64,000 nucleotides of DNA from Robiginitomaculum sp. Lineage in GTDB: Bacteria > Pseudomonadota > Alphaproteobacteria > Caulobacterales > Maricaulaceae. Location of the stretch: positions 1-64,000 of the forward strand of contig WFTT01000043.1 in NCBI GenBank assembly GCA_015485335.1, given 5' to 3'. Position numbers and translations under genes: made by a program. Positions 29,524-40,067 of the stretch are shown here, piece after piece; position 1 is the first letter of the stretch, and every line of letters begins with the position of its first letter. The notes under the pieces were generated by a model that saw nothing but the letters and a program-made list of their open reading frames with translations, did not search any database and was not told the origin of the DNA.

Positions 29524-30684
29524 TCAGCCGGTCGGTAAATCGTCCAATGCAGCTGATGTAATGACGGTGGCGGCCTTTCTCAAGGTCTTGGGCGGCACAT
29601 CCCGGCCTTCCAGCGAAACGATAAAGTTTTTATAGCTCCAGGCATAATTGCCTTTGGCTGATGGGGCATCCCAGCTTTGCATGACCAGCCGGTCCTTCTC
29701 TTTGGAAAGTTTTTCAAAACTGCCATCGTTTTTCTTGGTGGAACGTACAGCCCCGGACAGGCCCGCCATGGTTTTCAAAAAATTTACCCCCGGTGAATTC
29801 ATGATGGTCAGGGTCATATGGCGATCGCCCTTGCCTTCATATTTGGCTTTCAGCGTGATCGCCCGGATCGGGACATCCAGTTTTTCAACCGTCAGAGACA
29901 CCCGTTTCAGACCACCAAGGCGATCCGGGGCCAGTTTTTTTAGAGCCTCTGTATCACTGACCACCTTGGCAGAACCGCCGCCCAGCGCCGCCAGCATCCC
30001 CCCAAGATCGCCGCTTTGCAGGGCCTTTTCCATGGCCTTGGATTGTTTTTCCTGGTCCAGGTTTTGGGAAAGCCGGGCATGGGGGGCATTTATGGATGCC
30101 GGCCGCATGCCCTGGGTGATCTGCCCCATCATGATGTTAAGCAATAGGGCACCAAACAAGGCCGCCACCAGATACAGGATTTCCTTGTCTTTGGCGGGCG
30201 CCATTAAAACCGGCAGGCCAACATACAAAAGATACAGGGAATAAAACCCGCCAGCGAGCGCCAGCAAAGACAGCATGGGAATCGCCAGAAACACCCCGGC
30301 CAGCCATCCGGCCACCGGCGCATAGGCCGCCACTTTCAGGGCCTGATGAAAATTTTTCTGGGCGCCAAAATAGGGGGCCAGTAGATTAAGAATCCAGGCA
30401 AAGGCATAAACCGCGCCAAGAGTGAGGGCAAACGAAAGCAAGCCATTGAAAATACCTGCGAAAAACGGCACGCGATAATGCATACCAAACGCCCCCACCC
30501 CCATAATTGAATGGCCAATAAAACCGCCAATGGCCGGTATGGCCGCCAGCGGCATTATCCAGGTTTTATATAATTCGGCGACGTCTACGCGCTCACCATC
30601 AATGACCTCCCATTCGCTCAAGGGCGAACGGATCAGGTTTTTGGCCCTTTTAATCTGTGGCTCATACATGGCTATCCCTCGCAT
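29524..30684 (-). CDS. Yip1 family membrane protein
   Basis: KNLIRSPLSEWEVIDGERVDVAELYKTWIMPLAAIPAIGGFIG; multi-TM N-terminal half. Confidence 0.75.
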   Translation of the reverse strand: MRGIAMYEPQIKRAKNLIRSPLSEWEVIDGERVDVAELYKTWIMPLAAIPAIGGFIGHSIMGVGAFGMHYRVPFFAGIFNGLLSFALTLGAVYAFAWILNLLAPYFGAQKNFHQALKVAAYAPVAGWLAGVFLAIPMLSLLALAGGFYSLYLLYVGLPVLMAPAKDKEILYLVAALFGALLLNIMMGQITQGMRPASINAPHARLSQNLDQEKQSKAMEKALQSGDLGGMLAALGGGSAKVVSDTEALKKLAPDRLGGLKRVSLTVEKLDVPIRAITLKAKYEGKGDRHMTLTIMNSPGVNFLKTMAGLSGAVRSTKKNDGSFEKLSKEKDRLVMQSWDAPSAKGNYAWSYKNFIVSLEGRDVPPKTLRKAATVITSAALDDLPTG

Positions 30685-30777
30685 TGGCTTTTGTGATGCA
30701 ATTCAGGTCATGGGCGGAACATAGCATGGGTGACGGATTCGCGCGAGACGCGAATGCGCACCGATCATACACCCGCC

Positions 30778-31797
30778 CTAGGACAATACCTTCACGGCGG
30801 CCTGGACATCTGCGGAGGTAGTATTCCAACAGGTAACAAAACGGGCCGACCCGTCCGGCCCGTCATAAAACTGCGCCCCTGCGTTTCGCAGGGCCGTAGC
30901 CTGGCCATCTTTGAGACAGACAAAAACTTCATTACCCTGTACCGGGTGCTGCAAGACCGCCCCGGCCTCAACAAAGCCTTTGGCCAGCGCCTGTGCGGCA
31001 TCATTGGCCTGCCTGGCAAGGCTCAGCCATAAATCACCCTGCAACATAGCCAGCACCTGGGCGGCCACAAAACGCTGTTTTGGCGGCATATGGCCACCGC
31101 GTTTGCGCCGTGCCTCCAGAGCACCCAGACGCTTGGCTTGTTCGCCAAACAGAATAATCGCCTCGGCCCCCATGGCACCATTTTTGGTGAATCCGAAAGA
31201 CAGGACGTCCACCCCGGCCCGCCAGGTCATATCAGCCGGGCTGCTTCCGGTACTGACCAGCGCATTGGCCAGCCGCGCGCCATCCATATGGGTGTGCATA
31301 TTCGCCTTGTGGGCCAGGGCGCAGAGCGCTTTGATATCCTCTTGCGTATAAGCGGTCCCGGCTTCGCTCAGCTGTGACAGGGATAAGACATCCACTGGGG
31401 TTTCATGCACAAAGTGCCGGTCCATCTTTTCCAGTACCGGGGCCATGGCCCGGATCGTGATCAGATCATGCGCGCCAGACAGAAAATGTAATTTACCCCC
31501 ATGGGTATAAAATTCGGGTGCGCCGCGTTCGTCACAGTTTATGTGCGCATTTTCATGGCAGAGAATGGCCCCGTCCGGCGGGCAGAGAATACTGAGCGCC
31601 AGTGCATTGGCGGCGGTGCCGGAATTTACAAAAGTAATCGCAATATCATCAGTTTCAAATATGGTGCCTAAGGCCTGTCGGGCCTTGTCCGTCCAGAGAT
31701 CGGCACCATAGCTGGGGGCGGACCCGTCATTGGCATCCAGGACCGCCTGCAACACATTGGGATGTGCCGGGGCGGTCGTGTCCGAGGCAAAATTCAT
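30778..31797 (-). CDS. Threonine aldolase family protein (PLP, beta-eliminating lyase fold)
   Basis: FASDTTAPAHPNVLQAV, HMDGARLANAL, LSFGFTKNGAMGAEAII. Confidence 0.9.
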   Translation of the reverse strand: MNFASDTTAPAHPNVLQAVLDANDGSAPSYGADLWTDKARQALGTIFETDDIAITFVNSGTAANALALSILCPPDGAILCHENAHINCDERGAPEFYTHGGKLHFLSGAHDLITIRAMAPVLEKMDRHFVHETPVDVLSLSQLSEAGTAYTQEDIKALCALAHKANMHTHMDGARLANALVSTGSSPADMTWRAGVDVLSFGFTKNGAMGAEAIILFGEQAKRLGALEARRKRGGHMPPKQRFVAAQVLAMLQGDLWLSLARQANDAAQALAKGFVEAGAVLQHPVQGNEVFVCLKDGQATALRNAGAQFYDGPDGSARFVTCWNTTSADVQAAVKVLS

Positions 31798-32429
31798 GAT
31801 GGTTTTTTGGCAACCTGCTGTGTCGTCATGGCCTCAAGGCCGGCCACCACAATGCGTACACCGGGTTCGATTGCCTTGAGCAGTTTTTGCTGTGACCAGT
31901 TTTCCTGTAAGGCAATACGCAAATAGCCGACATAGATATTGACCAGCGCAAAAGAAGCCACACGCCTCAGCTCTATATCATTGGGCAAAAACTGCACCGA
32001 CATGGAATTGGCAACCACATTGCTCATATCATGCAATGTTTTGCTGAAACGCTCTTCTTCTTCACGCCCCCAGGACCAGGTAAAGGCCATGACCTGTCGG
32101 GTCAGAGCCGGATCATGCATGTCGCGGGCACACATGGCCTCCAATGCCCCCATGGCAAGTTCCAGAAACGAATCTGCTGAATCCATATTTTCCTTGAATT
32201 TTTTCATCAGAATCTGATTGGATTCCAGAAAGATTTCCTGAATCAACTCGGCCTTGGTTTGAAAATATTGCATAACCAGACCCGGCGAAACCTGCGCCTC
32301 GTCCGCTATTTTTCGTATGGTTGCACTGTTCATACCGTGTTTCGCTATGACTGTATGGGCCGCATCAACAATGCGCATACGCGTTTGTTCACGCCGCCCG
32401 TTTGGTTCCCCAACCTCTTCTGTGCTCAA
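31794..32429 (-). CDS. TetR family transcriptional regulator (BetI-like)
   Basis: RMRIVDAAHTVIAKHGMNSATIRKIADEAQVSPGLVMQYFQTKAELIQEIF. Confidence 0.88.
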   Translation of the reverse strand: MSTEEVGEPNGRREQTRMRIVDAAHTVIAKHGMNSATIRKIADEAQVSPGLVMQYFQTKAELIQEIFLESNQILMKKFKENMDSADSFLELAMGALEAMCARDMHDPALTRQVMAFTWSWGREEEERFSKTLHDMSNVVANSMSVQFLPNDIELRRVASFALVNIYVGYLRIALQENWSQQKLLKAIEPGVRIVVAGLEAMTTQQVAKKPS

Positions 32430-32694
32430 TGCTCTGCCCCGTTCCCTCTAATTTTTTAGTGTACTTCTATTTTCACTTTAAACAACAGCGAACCATAGCA
32501 AAGAAAAACATGTTCACAAAAAGGTGAATGCGTTTAATGGTGACACAGGGTTTTCCGTATCTGCTGTGCTTTTTCACACACCAACATGATACTAGCCTTC
32601 AAACACGACAGTTTCTTGAACGGGATAGCTGGTTGTGATTTTAGAGGCCTTCACGACAATCACGGCCTGCTGTGCATCAAATCTCTCCTCACAG

Positions 32695-32711
32695 TGCCTA
32701 AAATTTAGGCA
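32695..32711. promoter_or_regulatory. Palindrome tgcctaaa-a-tttaggca between tetR and amt
   Basis: Perfect 8-bp half-sites, 17 nt total, in the divergent intergenic region. Confidence 0.4.
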
Positions 32712-32816
32712 TCTGCAGGCCTTTGCTCCTGATCCTTCGCCATGCCTTGCTCCGCAGCCAAGTTTTTGTTGCGCTGCATCAATCTTGCGACAACTCATAT
32801 ATTTTTCAGGTGCCCC

Positions 32817-34121
32817 ATGTTCATACTCGAGACCGTTACCAACACCCCCGATCTTACCGCCCGACTGGCGGATCTGGAAAAGCAATTGGCCGGCATTCAG
32901 CAAACCTCCGCTTTTGTGGACAACACCTATCTGTTTCTCATTTCGGGCATGGTGGTGATGTTCATGGCCGCCGGGTTCTGCATGTTGGAAACGGGACTGG
33001 TCAGACAAAAGAATGCCGCCACCATCGCGTTGAAAAATGTCTCGATTTATGCGCTGGCGGGGCTGGCCTATTACATTGTCGGTTATCGCCTGATGTATGA
33101 TGGGGTGGATGGCGGCTTTTTCGGGCATTTCGCCCTGTGGAGCCCGGGCAAACCTGATGGCGAGAGTTATTCCTCTTCATCGGACTGGTTTTTCCAGATG
33201 GCCTTTGTTGCTACCGCCGCGTCGGTTGTCTCCGGCACCCTGGCAGAACGGATCAAGCTATGGCCGTTTTTGTTTTTCAGCATCATATTATGTGCCATTT
33301 TCTATCCCATTACCGGCTCCTGGGTTTGGGGTAGTGGCTGGCTCTCTACCTTGCATTTTTCAGACTTTGCCGGCTCAACCCTGGTGCACTCCGTGGGGGG
33401 CTGGGCAGCCCTGACCGGGGCAGTTCTGCTGGGCGCACGCAAAGGCAAATACCCGGGCGGCAAAACGGTTTCGCCCATGCCGGGCTCTAACCTGCCCTTG
33501 GCGGCGCTGGGTACGTTTATTTTGTGGTTTGGCTGGTTTGGCTTTAATGGCGGTTCGCAATTAGCCGCTGGCACCATTGCCGACATTGATGCGGTGGCGA
33601 AAATTTTTGTTAACACCAATGCCGCCGCGGCCGCCGGTCTGGTGATGGCGCTGGTCCTGACCCAGGTCATCTATAAAAAGGCCGACCTGACCCTGGTACT
33701 GAACGGTGCCATTGGTGGCCTGGTATCCATCACCGCCGAACCCCTGGCCCCTGCGGTCTGGCAGGCCATTGCCATTGGTGCCGTGGGCGGCGTGATAGTA
33801 GTACTGGCGGTACCCTTGCTGGATCGCCTGAAAATTGATGATGTGGTCGGGGCCATACCGGCGCACCTTTTTTGCGGCATATGGGGCACGTTGATTGTGG
33901 CCTGGACCAATCAGGCTGACGGCACAAATTGGGTCCAGCAACTGAGCGTGCAGGCGCTGGGGGTCGTGACCATTGGCGCGTTCACGGTGATCGCCAGCAG
34001 TGCACTCTGGCTGGTCCTGAAAACCTCCATAGGCATCCGATGCACCGATGAAGAAGAGTTTATCGGACTGGACAAGGCCGAACTGGGTCTGGAGGCCTAT
34101 CCGGAATTTGCCCAGGGATAG
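32817..34121 (+). CDS. amt: Ammonium transporter
   Basis: GFCMLETGLVRQKNAATIALKN, FAGSTLVHSVGGWAALTGAVLLG, FNGGSQLAAG; internal Met at 32817. Confidence 0.95.
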   Translation: MFILETVTNTPDLTARLADLEKQLAGIQQTSAFVDNTYLFLISGMVVMFMAAGFCMLETGLVRQKNAATIALKNVSIYALAGLAYYIVGYRLMYDGVDGGFFGHFALWSPGKPDGESYSSSSDWFFQMAFVATAASVVSGTLAERIKLWPFLFFSIILCAIFYPITGSWVWGSGWLSTLHFSDFAGSTLVHSVGGWAALTGAVLLGARKGKYPGGKTVSPMPGSNLPLAALGTFILWFGWFGFNGGSQLAAGTIADIDAVAKIFVNTNAAAAAGLVMALVLTQVIYKKADLTLVLNGAIGGLVSITAEPLAPAVWQAIAIGAVGGVIVVLAVPLLDRLKIDDVVGAIPAHLFCGIWGTLIVAWTNQADGTNWVQQLSVQALGVVTIGAFTVIASSALWLVLKTSIGIRCTDEEEFIGLDKAELGLEAYPEFAQG

Positions 34122-34208
34122 TTAATGGGCGTTAACCCCTTGCTTGTACTTTAACGCCATAATACCCGCCGGATTTCCGCATACACACCGTGGAGGGCTG
34201 GCGGCAGG

Positions 34209-36542
34209 ATGAGTGATCAGACATTTGATAATGGTGCGTTTGAACACGGCCCCGTCGGCCGGTTCATGCGCGCCACCATGGGGCGCCTGACCGGCCTGGC
34301 TCTTCTGGCAGCGGGGGTGTTTGTTTTCCTTTCGGTGTTGACCCATGCCCCCATGGATCCCAGCCTGAACAGCGCCGCCGACGGGCCCGCGCAAAATGTG
34401 GCCGGGCTGGCCGGGGCCTATGTCTCTGATCTGTTGATGCAAAGCATTGGCTGGGGTGCCTATGGACTGGCCCTTAGCCTCAGTGCCTGGGGCGTCATGC
34501 TGATCAGTCGACCCCTGCGGCGCGTTTTGATGACCTGGCCCCGAATTACCAGCCTGATCATTGGCGCCGGCCTGCTCAGCTTTGCCAGCGCGGCCCTGCC
34601 CATTCCGGCCATATGGCCCTTTGCCACCGGGCTGGGGGGCGTATTGGCAGACACGTTCTATTTACCGCTGACCGGACCAGGCTTTCCCGCATGGGTAGGG
34701 CCGTTGGCCGCGGTTATTGCCTTTATACTTTCGTTTTTTGCCTTTGCCTTTGCCTTTGGACTGCGCTTTCGCGATGGTGGGGCCATTATGGATGCCGCGG
34801 GATTGGCCTGGGCAACCTTCCGGGTTGGTCTGGACAGAGCCATCGGTGTACTACAACACTTCAGAACGCAAGAAGAGGCGCCTCTGACTACCAGAAAGCG
34901 CAGCCGGAAAAGCCCGGTCAAAGTCAAGGCCGCACCAAAAAAACGCACCACCAAGGCCCAGGTTAAAAAGCCCAAAAAAGTGGCCGTCAGCCGCCGTGAA
35001 GCCCGCGAACAGCAATTGAACATGCCCTTTGGGGGCAAAAAGGGGTTTGAACTGCCACGTCTGGATTTGCTGACCCGCCCGGCGGGCCGGGTGACCAACA
35101 TTGATGAAAATGCCTTGCGCCAGAACGCACAATTGCTGGAAACGGTGCTGGCGGACTTTGGTATTAAAGGCCAGATTGTTCACGTACAGCCGGGGCCGGT
35201 GGTTACCCTTTACGAACTGGAACCGGCACCGGGGCTAAAATCCTCCCGGGTGGTCAGCCTGTCTGATGATATTGCCCGCTCGATGAGCGCCATTGCCTGT
35301 CGCGTGGCGGTCATCCCGGGACGTAATGTTATTGGCATCGAACTGCCCAATGCACGCCGCGATACCGTGTTTTTACGCTCGCTTATGGCCTCAGGCCTTT
35401 ATGAACGTTCCAAGGCGGAACTGCCACTGGCCCTGGGTGAAACCATTGGTGGCGAGCCGTTCATTGCCGATCTGACCCGCATGCCACATTTGCTGGTGGC
35501 GGGCACCACGGGGGCGGGTAAATCCGTGGGGATCAATTCGATGATCCTGTCTTTGCTCTATCGGCACAGCCCCGAGCAATGCAAATTTATCATGATCGAC
35601 CCCAAAATGCTGGAACTGTCGATTTATGACGGCATTCCGCATTTGCTGGCCCCGGTGGTCACCGACCCCAAAAAAGCGGTTACGGCACTTCGCTGGACCG
35701 TGCGGGAAATGGAATCGCGCTATCAGAAAATGTCCAAGCTGGGCGTGCGCAATCTGGCCGGTTTCAATGCCCGCATTGCCGAGGCAAAGGCCAAGGGCGA
35801 ACCGCTAAAACGCACCGTGCAGACCGGCTATGACAAAAAAACCGGCGAGCCAATTTATGAAAGCGAAGATCTGGATCTGGATCATCTACCCTTTATTGTG
35901 GTGATCATTGATGAAATGGCCGACCTGATGATGGTGGCCGGCAAGGATATTGAAGCCGCCGTGCAGCGCCTGGCGCAGATGGCCCGCGCCGCCGGCATTC
36001 ATGTGATCATGGCCACCCAGCGCCCGTCGGTGGATGTCATCACCGGCACCATCAAGGCCAATTTCCCCACCCGGATCAGTTTTCAGGTGACCTCGAAAAT
36101 CGACAGCCGCACCATTTTGGGTGAACAGGGTGCCGAACAATTACTGGGTCAGGGCGATATGCTGTTTATGGCCGGCGGCGGACGGGTACGCCGTCTGCAT
36201 GGCCCGTTTGTGTCCGATGAAGAAGTGGAAAGCATTGCCAACTTCCTCAAAAAACAGGGCAAGCCGGTCTATCTGGAAGACATTACCGAAGATACCGGCG
36301 AGGATGATGGTGATGGCGGCGCGCTCTTTGGGGTCTCTACCGGGGATGATCTTTTTGACAAGGCTGTGGCCATTATTGCGCGAGATCGCAAGGCCTCAAC
36401 CAGCTATCTGCAACGGCGCCTGCAAATCGGTTATAACCGCGCCGCCACCCTGATCGAACGCCTGGAAGATGAAGGTATAGTCAGCGCCGCCAACCATGCG
36501 GGAAAACGCGAAATTCTGTTGCCAGATCATGCGGATATGTAA
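34209..36542 (+). CDS. ftsK: DNA translocase FtsK
   Basis: N-terminal [56 protein letters not shown]-terminal gamma winged helix. Confidence 0.97.
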   Translation: MSDQTFDNGAFEHGPVGRFMRATMGRLTGLALLAAGVFVFLSVLTHAPMDPSLNSAADGPAQNVAGLAGAYVSDLLMQSIGWGAYGLALSLSAWGVMLISRPLRRVLMTWPRITSLIIGAGLLSFASAALPIPAIWPFATGLGGVLADTFYLPLTGPGFPAWVGPLAAVIAFILSFFAFAFAFGLRFRDGGAIMDAAGLAWATFRVGLDRAIGVLQHFRTQEEAPLTTRKRSRKSPVKVKAAPKKRTTKAQVKKPKKVAVSRREAREQQLNMPFGGKKGFELPRLDLLTRPAGRVTNIDENALRQNAQLLETVLADFGIKGQIVHVQPGPVVTLYELEPAPGLKSSRVVSLSDDIARSMSAIACRVAVIPGRNVIGIELPNARRDTVFLRSLMASGLYERSKAELPLALGETIGGEPFIADLTRMPHLLVAGTTGAGKSVGINSMILSLLYRHSPEQCKFIMIDPKMLELSIYDGIPHLLAPVVTDPKKAVTALRWTVREMESRYQKMSKLGVRNLAGFNARIAEAKAKGEPLKRTVQTGYDKKTGEPIYESEDLDLDHLPFIVVIIDEMADLMMVAGKDIEAAVQRLAQMARAAGIHVIMATQRPSVDVITGTIKANFPTRISFQVTSKIDSRTILGEQGAEQLLGQGDMLFMAGGGRVRRLHGPFVSDEEVESIANFLKKQGKPVYLEDITEDTGEDDGDGGALFGVSTGDDLFDKAVAIIARDRKASTSYLQRRLQIGYNRAATLIERLEDEGIVSAANHAGKREILLPDHADM

Positions 36543-36645
36543 GCCTGCACAGGCTTTTGATGAATGCCCGCTGAACACGCCTGCCCTTAAATTGCCAGAG
36601 TGTCTGTCTATGTCTATGCAGAACACTTAAACGGAATATGACGCC

Positions 36646-37317
36646 ATGAAGTTCTCTGCCCTCGCCCCCGGTCTGGCCTTTTTAATGCTGAGTGCGTTTT
36701 CACCGCCCCCGGTGCACAGCCAGGTAAACACCGCCAATGTGACGCCCAGCCAGCATTTTGACAAAAATGATCCACAAACCCAAAAACAGGTTGAACGCCT
36801 GAACGCATATGTGCGCTCGATCCGCACCATATCCGGCCGCTTTGTGCAAAGCACCGCCAGTGGCAATCAGCAAACCGGTACGTTTTTCTGGAAACGCCCG
36901 GACAAGCTGCGCATTGAATATGATACCACGCCCTTGCTGATTATTGCCGATGGCTCGAACATTGCGCAAATCGACAAGGAGCTGGAAACCATTGACCAGA
37001 TCCGCATTTCCTGGACGCCCTATAAATTCCTGCTGGCGCGCAAATTTGATTTGTTAAAAGGTGCAGACCTGATCGGGTTGGAACGGACCGAAAATGCCAG
37101 CTTTGTTACCGTCCAGGACAAGGATGGTGAGCTGGATGGTGATTTTACGCTGATCTTTGCCGAGCCGGAATTAAAGTTGCTGGGCTGGACCTGGAAAAAT
37201 GCCTTTGATGGTGAAGTGCGGTTTTTGCTGAATGACGTTCAGGAAGGAAAAAAGCTCAGTTCCAAACTGTTTGTGATCCGCGAAGAAGAACGCCGGCGCG
37301 GCGGGCGGCGACGTTAA
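36646..37317 (+). CDS. lolA: Outer-membrane lipoprotein carrier LolA
   Basis: Signal peptide; ISGRFVQSTASGNQQTGTFFWKRPDKLRIEYD. Confidence 0.85.
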   Translation: MKFSALAPGLAFLMLSAFSPPPVHSQVNTANVTPSQHFDKNDPQTQKQVERLNAYVRSIRTISGRFVQSTASGNQQTGTFFWKRPDKLRIEYDTTPLLIIADGSNIAQIDKELETIDQIRISWTPYKFLLARKFDLLKGADLIGLERTENASFVTVQDKDGELDGDFTLIFAEPELKLLGWTWKNAFDGEVRFLLNDVQEGKKLSSKLFVIREEERRRGGRRR

Positions 37318-37394
37318 AATACAAGCGCGCCAATGGCTGTGAACCGATAGAAGCTACTCAAACGACTCAATTCACCTAGTGATATTTATACCAC

Positions 37395-37429
37395 ATGCAA
37401 ATGGTAACGTAAATTTCATTTGCATTTTT
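37395..37429 (+). terminator. Possible terminator of lolA (AT-rich hairpin)
   Basis: atgcaaatg/catttgcat perfect 9-bp inverted repeat, 13-nt loop, then tttt; could instead be an operator. Confidence 0.45.
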
Positions 37430-37454
37430 CTCTAATCGTGTCTTTAATGCACCG

Positions 37455-37600
37455 TAATGATTGCAACACCGGGCTTTGTTCCGTCCCCCGTAGCGGGTCC
37501 AGTAGCAATCTGGCCGTATACGTATCCATCTCGGCCCTGCGCGATAACACGCGCAAACATCGACGCCCGGCCGCCCCCTCTCGGCCGGGCGTCTTCGTTT
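37455..37600 (+). ncRNA. Candidate sRNA between lolA and xth
   Basis: Upstream TTGCAT-N17-TTTAAT (37420-37448), internal hairpin tgcgcg/cgcgca, strong terminal hairpin 37562-37593; no convincing ORF. Confidence 0.3.
37562..37593 (+). terminator. Strong hairpin, terminator-like
   Basis: Perfect 12-bp stem gacgcccggccg/cggccgggcgtc with 8-nt loop followed by ttcgttt. Confidence 0.65.
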
Positions 37601-37684
37601 ATGCACTTCCTGCATTGCCAGGCGTGACAGACTTGCGGGCCTCCCCAACCTCCCCCATAACCGGGATCAGCAAGGGAGAATGCC

Positions 37685-38503
37685 GTGAGCGATTTCAAAA
37701 TAGCCAGCTGGAATGTCAATTCAGTACGCCTGCGGGCACCCCAAATTATTGATTTTCTTGACGATTCCCAACCTGATGTCTTATGCCTTCAGGAAATCAA
37801 ATGCCGCAATGGTGAATTCCCGGCCGAGATTTTTGCCAAGGCAGGCTATGAGAACCAGATGGTGCGCGGTCAAAAAGGAATGCACGGCGTTGCCATTGTT
37901 TCCCGTCACCCCCTTAGCGAACTGGCGGACCCTGAATTTTGCGAACACGAACATGCCCGCGCCGCCATGGCCACGATCAGGGGTATCGACATTTGCAATG
38001 TCTATGTGCCAGCAGGCGGCGATGAACCGGACGCCAAAACCAATCCAAAATTTGCTCATAAATTGAATTTTCTGGACCGTATGAAGAAATTTTTTGCGGC
38101 ACGCCAAAAAGAAAATCCCAAAGACAGATTGATTCTGACCGGGGATTTGAACATCGCCCCCCTGGAATCAGACGTCTGGTCGCACAAACAATTGCTCAAA
38201 GTGGTCAGCCACACGCCGATCGAGGTCGAGGCCCTGAATGCCATTCAAAAGGCAGGAAACTTTGCAGACATCGCCCGCGAGCTGATCCCGGAACCAGAAC
38301 CGGTGTTTACCTGGTGGAGTTATCGTTCAAAGGACTGGACCAAAAACAATCGGGGCCGCCGCCTGGATCATATCTGGGTCAGCCCGGCCCTGCGCGAAGC
38401 GGCGCTGCACCATGGGGTGGCCGGGTTTGAGGCGCACACCCCCTGCCGGTCATGGGAGCGCCCATCGGATCATATTCCGATCACCCAGATGCTGCGCCTG
38501 TAG
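37685..38503 (+). CDS. xth: Exodeoxyribonuclease III
   Basis: KIASWNVNSVRLRAPQIIDFL, CLQEIKC, GDLNIAPLESDVW, RRLDHIWVSPAL, PSDHIPI. Confidence 0.95.
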   Translation: MSDFKIASWNVNSVRLRAPQIIDFLDDSQPDVLCLQEIKCRNGEFPAEIFAKAGYENQMVRGQKGMHGVAIVSRHPLSELADPEFCEHEHARAAMATIRGIDICNVYVPAGGDEPDAKTNPKFAHKLNFLDRMKKFFAARQKENPKDRLILTGDLNIAPLESDVWSHKQLLKVVSHTPIEVEALNAIQKAGNFADIARELIPEPEPVFTWWSYRSKDWTKNNRGRRLDHIWVSPALREAALHHGVAGFEAHTPCRSWERPSDHIPITQMLRL

Positions 38504-39305
38504 GGGATAGCACATCATCCATGCCATAAAGTCCGGCCGGTTTATCGAATAGCCAATGGGCGGCATGCAAAGCGCCTTGGGCAAAAATATCGCGGCTTTG
38601 GGCCTGGTGAGAAAAACACAAGGTTTCCCCCGGCCCATAAAAATACACATCATGGATGCCGACAATATCGCCCTGGCGCTGGGCGGTGATGACGATTTCA
38701 CAGGCTTTGGGCGGGACCGGCAACGCCGCCCCCACCGGCAGGCAAAGCGGGTCTGTATCTTCTGCCCAGCCCTGGGATACTGCCCGGGCCAGCATCAATG
38801 CGGTTCCAGACGGTGCATCCTTTTTGGCGCTGTGGTGAATGTCGTGAATGTGCACGCCCCAAGCCTGTCCCAGCCGTGCCGCGTTTTCGCGCACCTGGCG
38901 TACCAGTGCGGTTACCCCCAAAGAGAAATTTCCCGTCCGCAACAATGCCAGTCGCGTCGCCGCCTCGGATAAAACCTTATCTTCTGACGGGTTCCATCCG
39001 GTGGTGCCGGTGACCAGTTTTGCCTGGCCACTTGACGCCAAAAACGTCGCCAGCTTGGCCCCGGCCGCCGGACTGGACACATCAATCACCACATCACAGG
39101 ACAAAAGATCATCGGTTTTGGCCGTGGTCAGCAATCCCACTGGCCCTGCCCCGGCCAGCACGCCTACGTCCTGACCCTGGGCCGCACTGCCTTCACGCAC
39201 CATAACGGCGCCCAGCGAAAAGCGAGCATCCTCCAGCGCCAGCGCCAGAATGCGCCGCCCCAAACGCCCCGCGCCACCATGTATGCCAAGAGTGATGGTT
39301 TTCAT
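38481..39305 (-). CDS. dapB: 4-hydroxy-tetrahydrodipicolinate reductase
   Basis: LGIHGGAGRLGRRI, VTGTTGW, DIHHSAKKDAPSGTAL; internal Met at 39305. Confidence 0.93.
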   Translation of the reverse strand: MKTITLGIHGGAGRLGRRILALALEDARFSLGAVMVREGSAAQGQDVGVLAGAGPVGLLTTAKTDDLLSCDVVIDVSSPAAGAKLATFLASSGQAKLVTGTTGWNPSEDKVLSEAATRLALLRTGNFSLGVTALVRQVRENAARLGQAWGVHIHDIHHSAKKDAPSGTALMLARAVSQGWAEDTDPLCLPVGAALPVPPKACEIVITAQRQGDIVGIHDVYFYGPGETLCFSHQAQSRDIFAQGALHAAHWLFDKPAGLYGMDDVLSPTGAASG

Positions 39306-39412
39306 GAAAAGTCCTGCCTTTGCCCTTGATCTACACTGCACACTTGCCCGCGCCAAGATGCCTTTGCCTTGGTAATTGTAACCGGCATCAAGTCGCGTTA
39401 TGGTTCAATGAT

Positions 39413-40066
39413 ATGAGCTTTATACTTCCAGCGTTGTTTTTTGGGGTAGTTGGCGGGTGGCTGACCCTTTCGGGTCTTGGCCATCTGGGCCGCCTGAAGG
39501 CCATGTCAGGCAGCATACGGACGCTTGGCGGCGCCTTTCTGGCCACCATCGGGGCCGGGTCGGCCCTGTTGGGGTTTAACTTTGTTACCTATCAACGCCT
39601 GACCAATGAGCGCCCCGCCGCCCAGATCAGCTTTGTGCAAACCGCGCCCCAGCGTTATACCGCCACGCTGGACATACCGGACGAGGAACCAAAATCCTTG
39701 GCTGTATCCGGCGATGAATGGCGTCTGGATGCCCGATTTATCAAATGGCACCCCATCGCCAATATTGGCGGCCTGGATGCCTATTATCGTCTTGACCGGT
39801 TGACCGGGCGCTTTGCCGACACCGCCCAGGAGATCAACGAACCACGGTCGGTCTATGCCTTGAGCGAAAATCCGGGACTGGATATCTGGAAACTGGCGCA
39901 GGACAAACGCTTTGCCCGGTTAAAAGCGCTGGATGCCTATTATGGAAATTCGGTCTATGCGCCGATGAAGGATGGGGCCGCCTTTGAGGTCTTTGCCACC
40001 CAGAATGGTTTGATCGTTCGCCCGAAAAATGAGGTCGCCAAAGAGGCCCTATCGGGCTGGGAATAA
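39413..40066 (+). CDS. Conserved hypothetical membrane protein
   Basis: Two N-terminal TM segments; divergent from dapB; Met at 39413. Confidence 0.75.
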   Translation: MSFILPALFFGVVGGWLTLSGLGHLGRLKAMSGSIRTLGGAFLATIGAGSALLGFNFVTYQRLTNERPAAQISFVQTAPQRYTATLDIPDEEPKSLAVSGDEWRLDARFIKWHPIANIGGLDAYYRLDRLTGRFADTAQEINEPRSVYALSENPGLDIWKLAQDKRFARLKALDAYYGNSVYAPMKDGAAFEVFATQNGLIVRPKNEVAKEALSGWE

Positions 40067-40067
40067 C

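Noticed and set aside
34209-36542. dif/terminus region hinted at by ftsK plus xerD
   Set aside because: No convincing 28-bp dif-like palindrome recognised in the intergenic gaps
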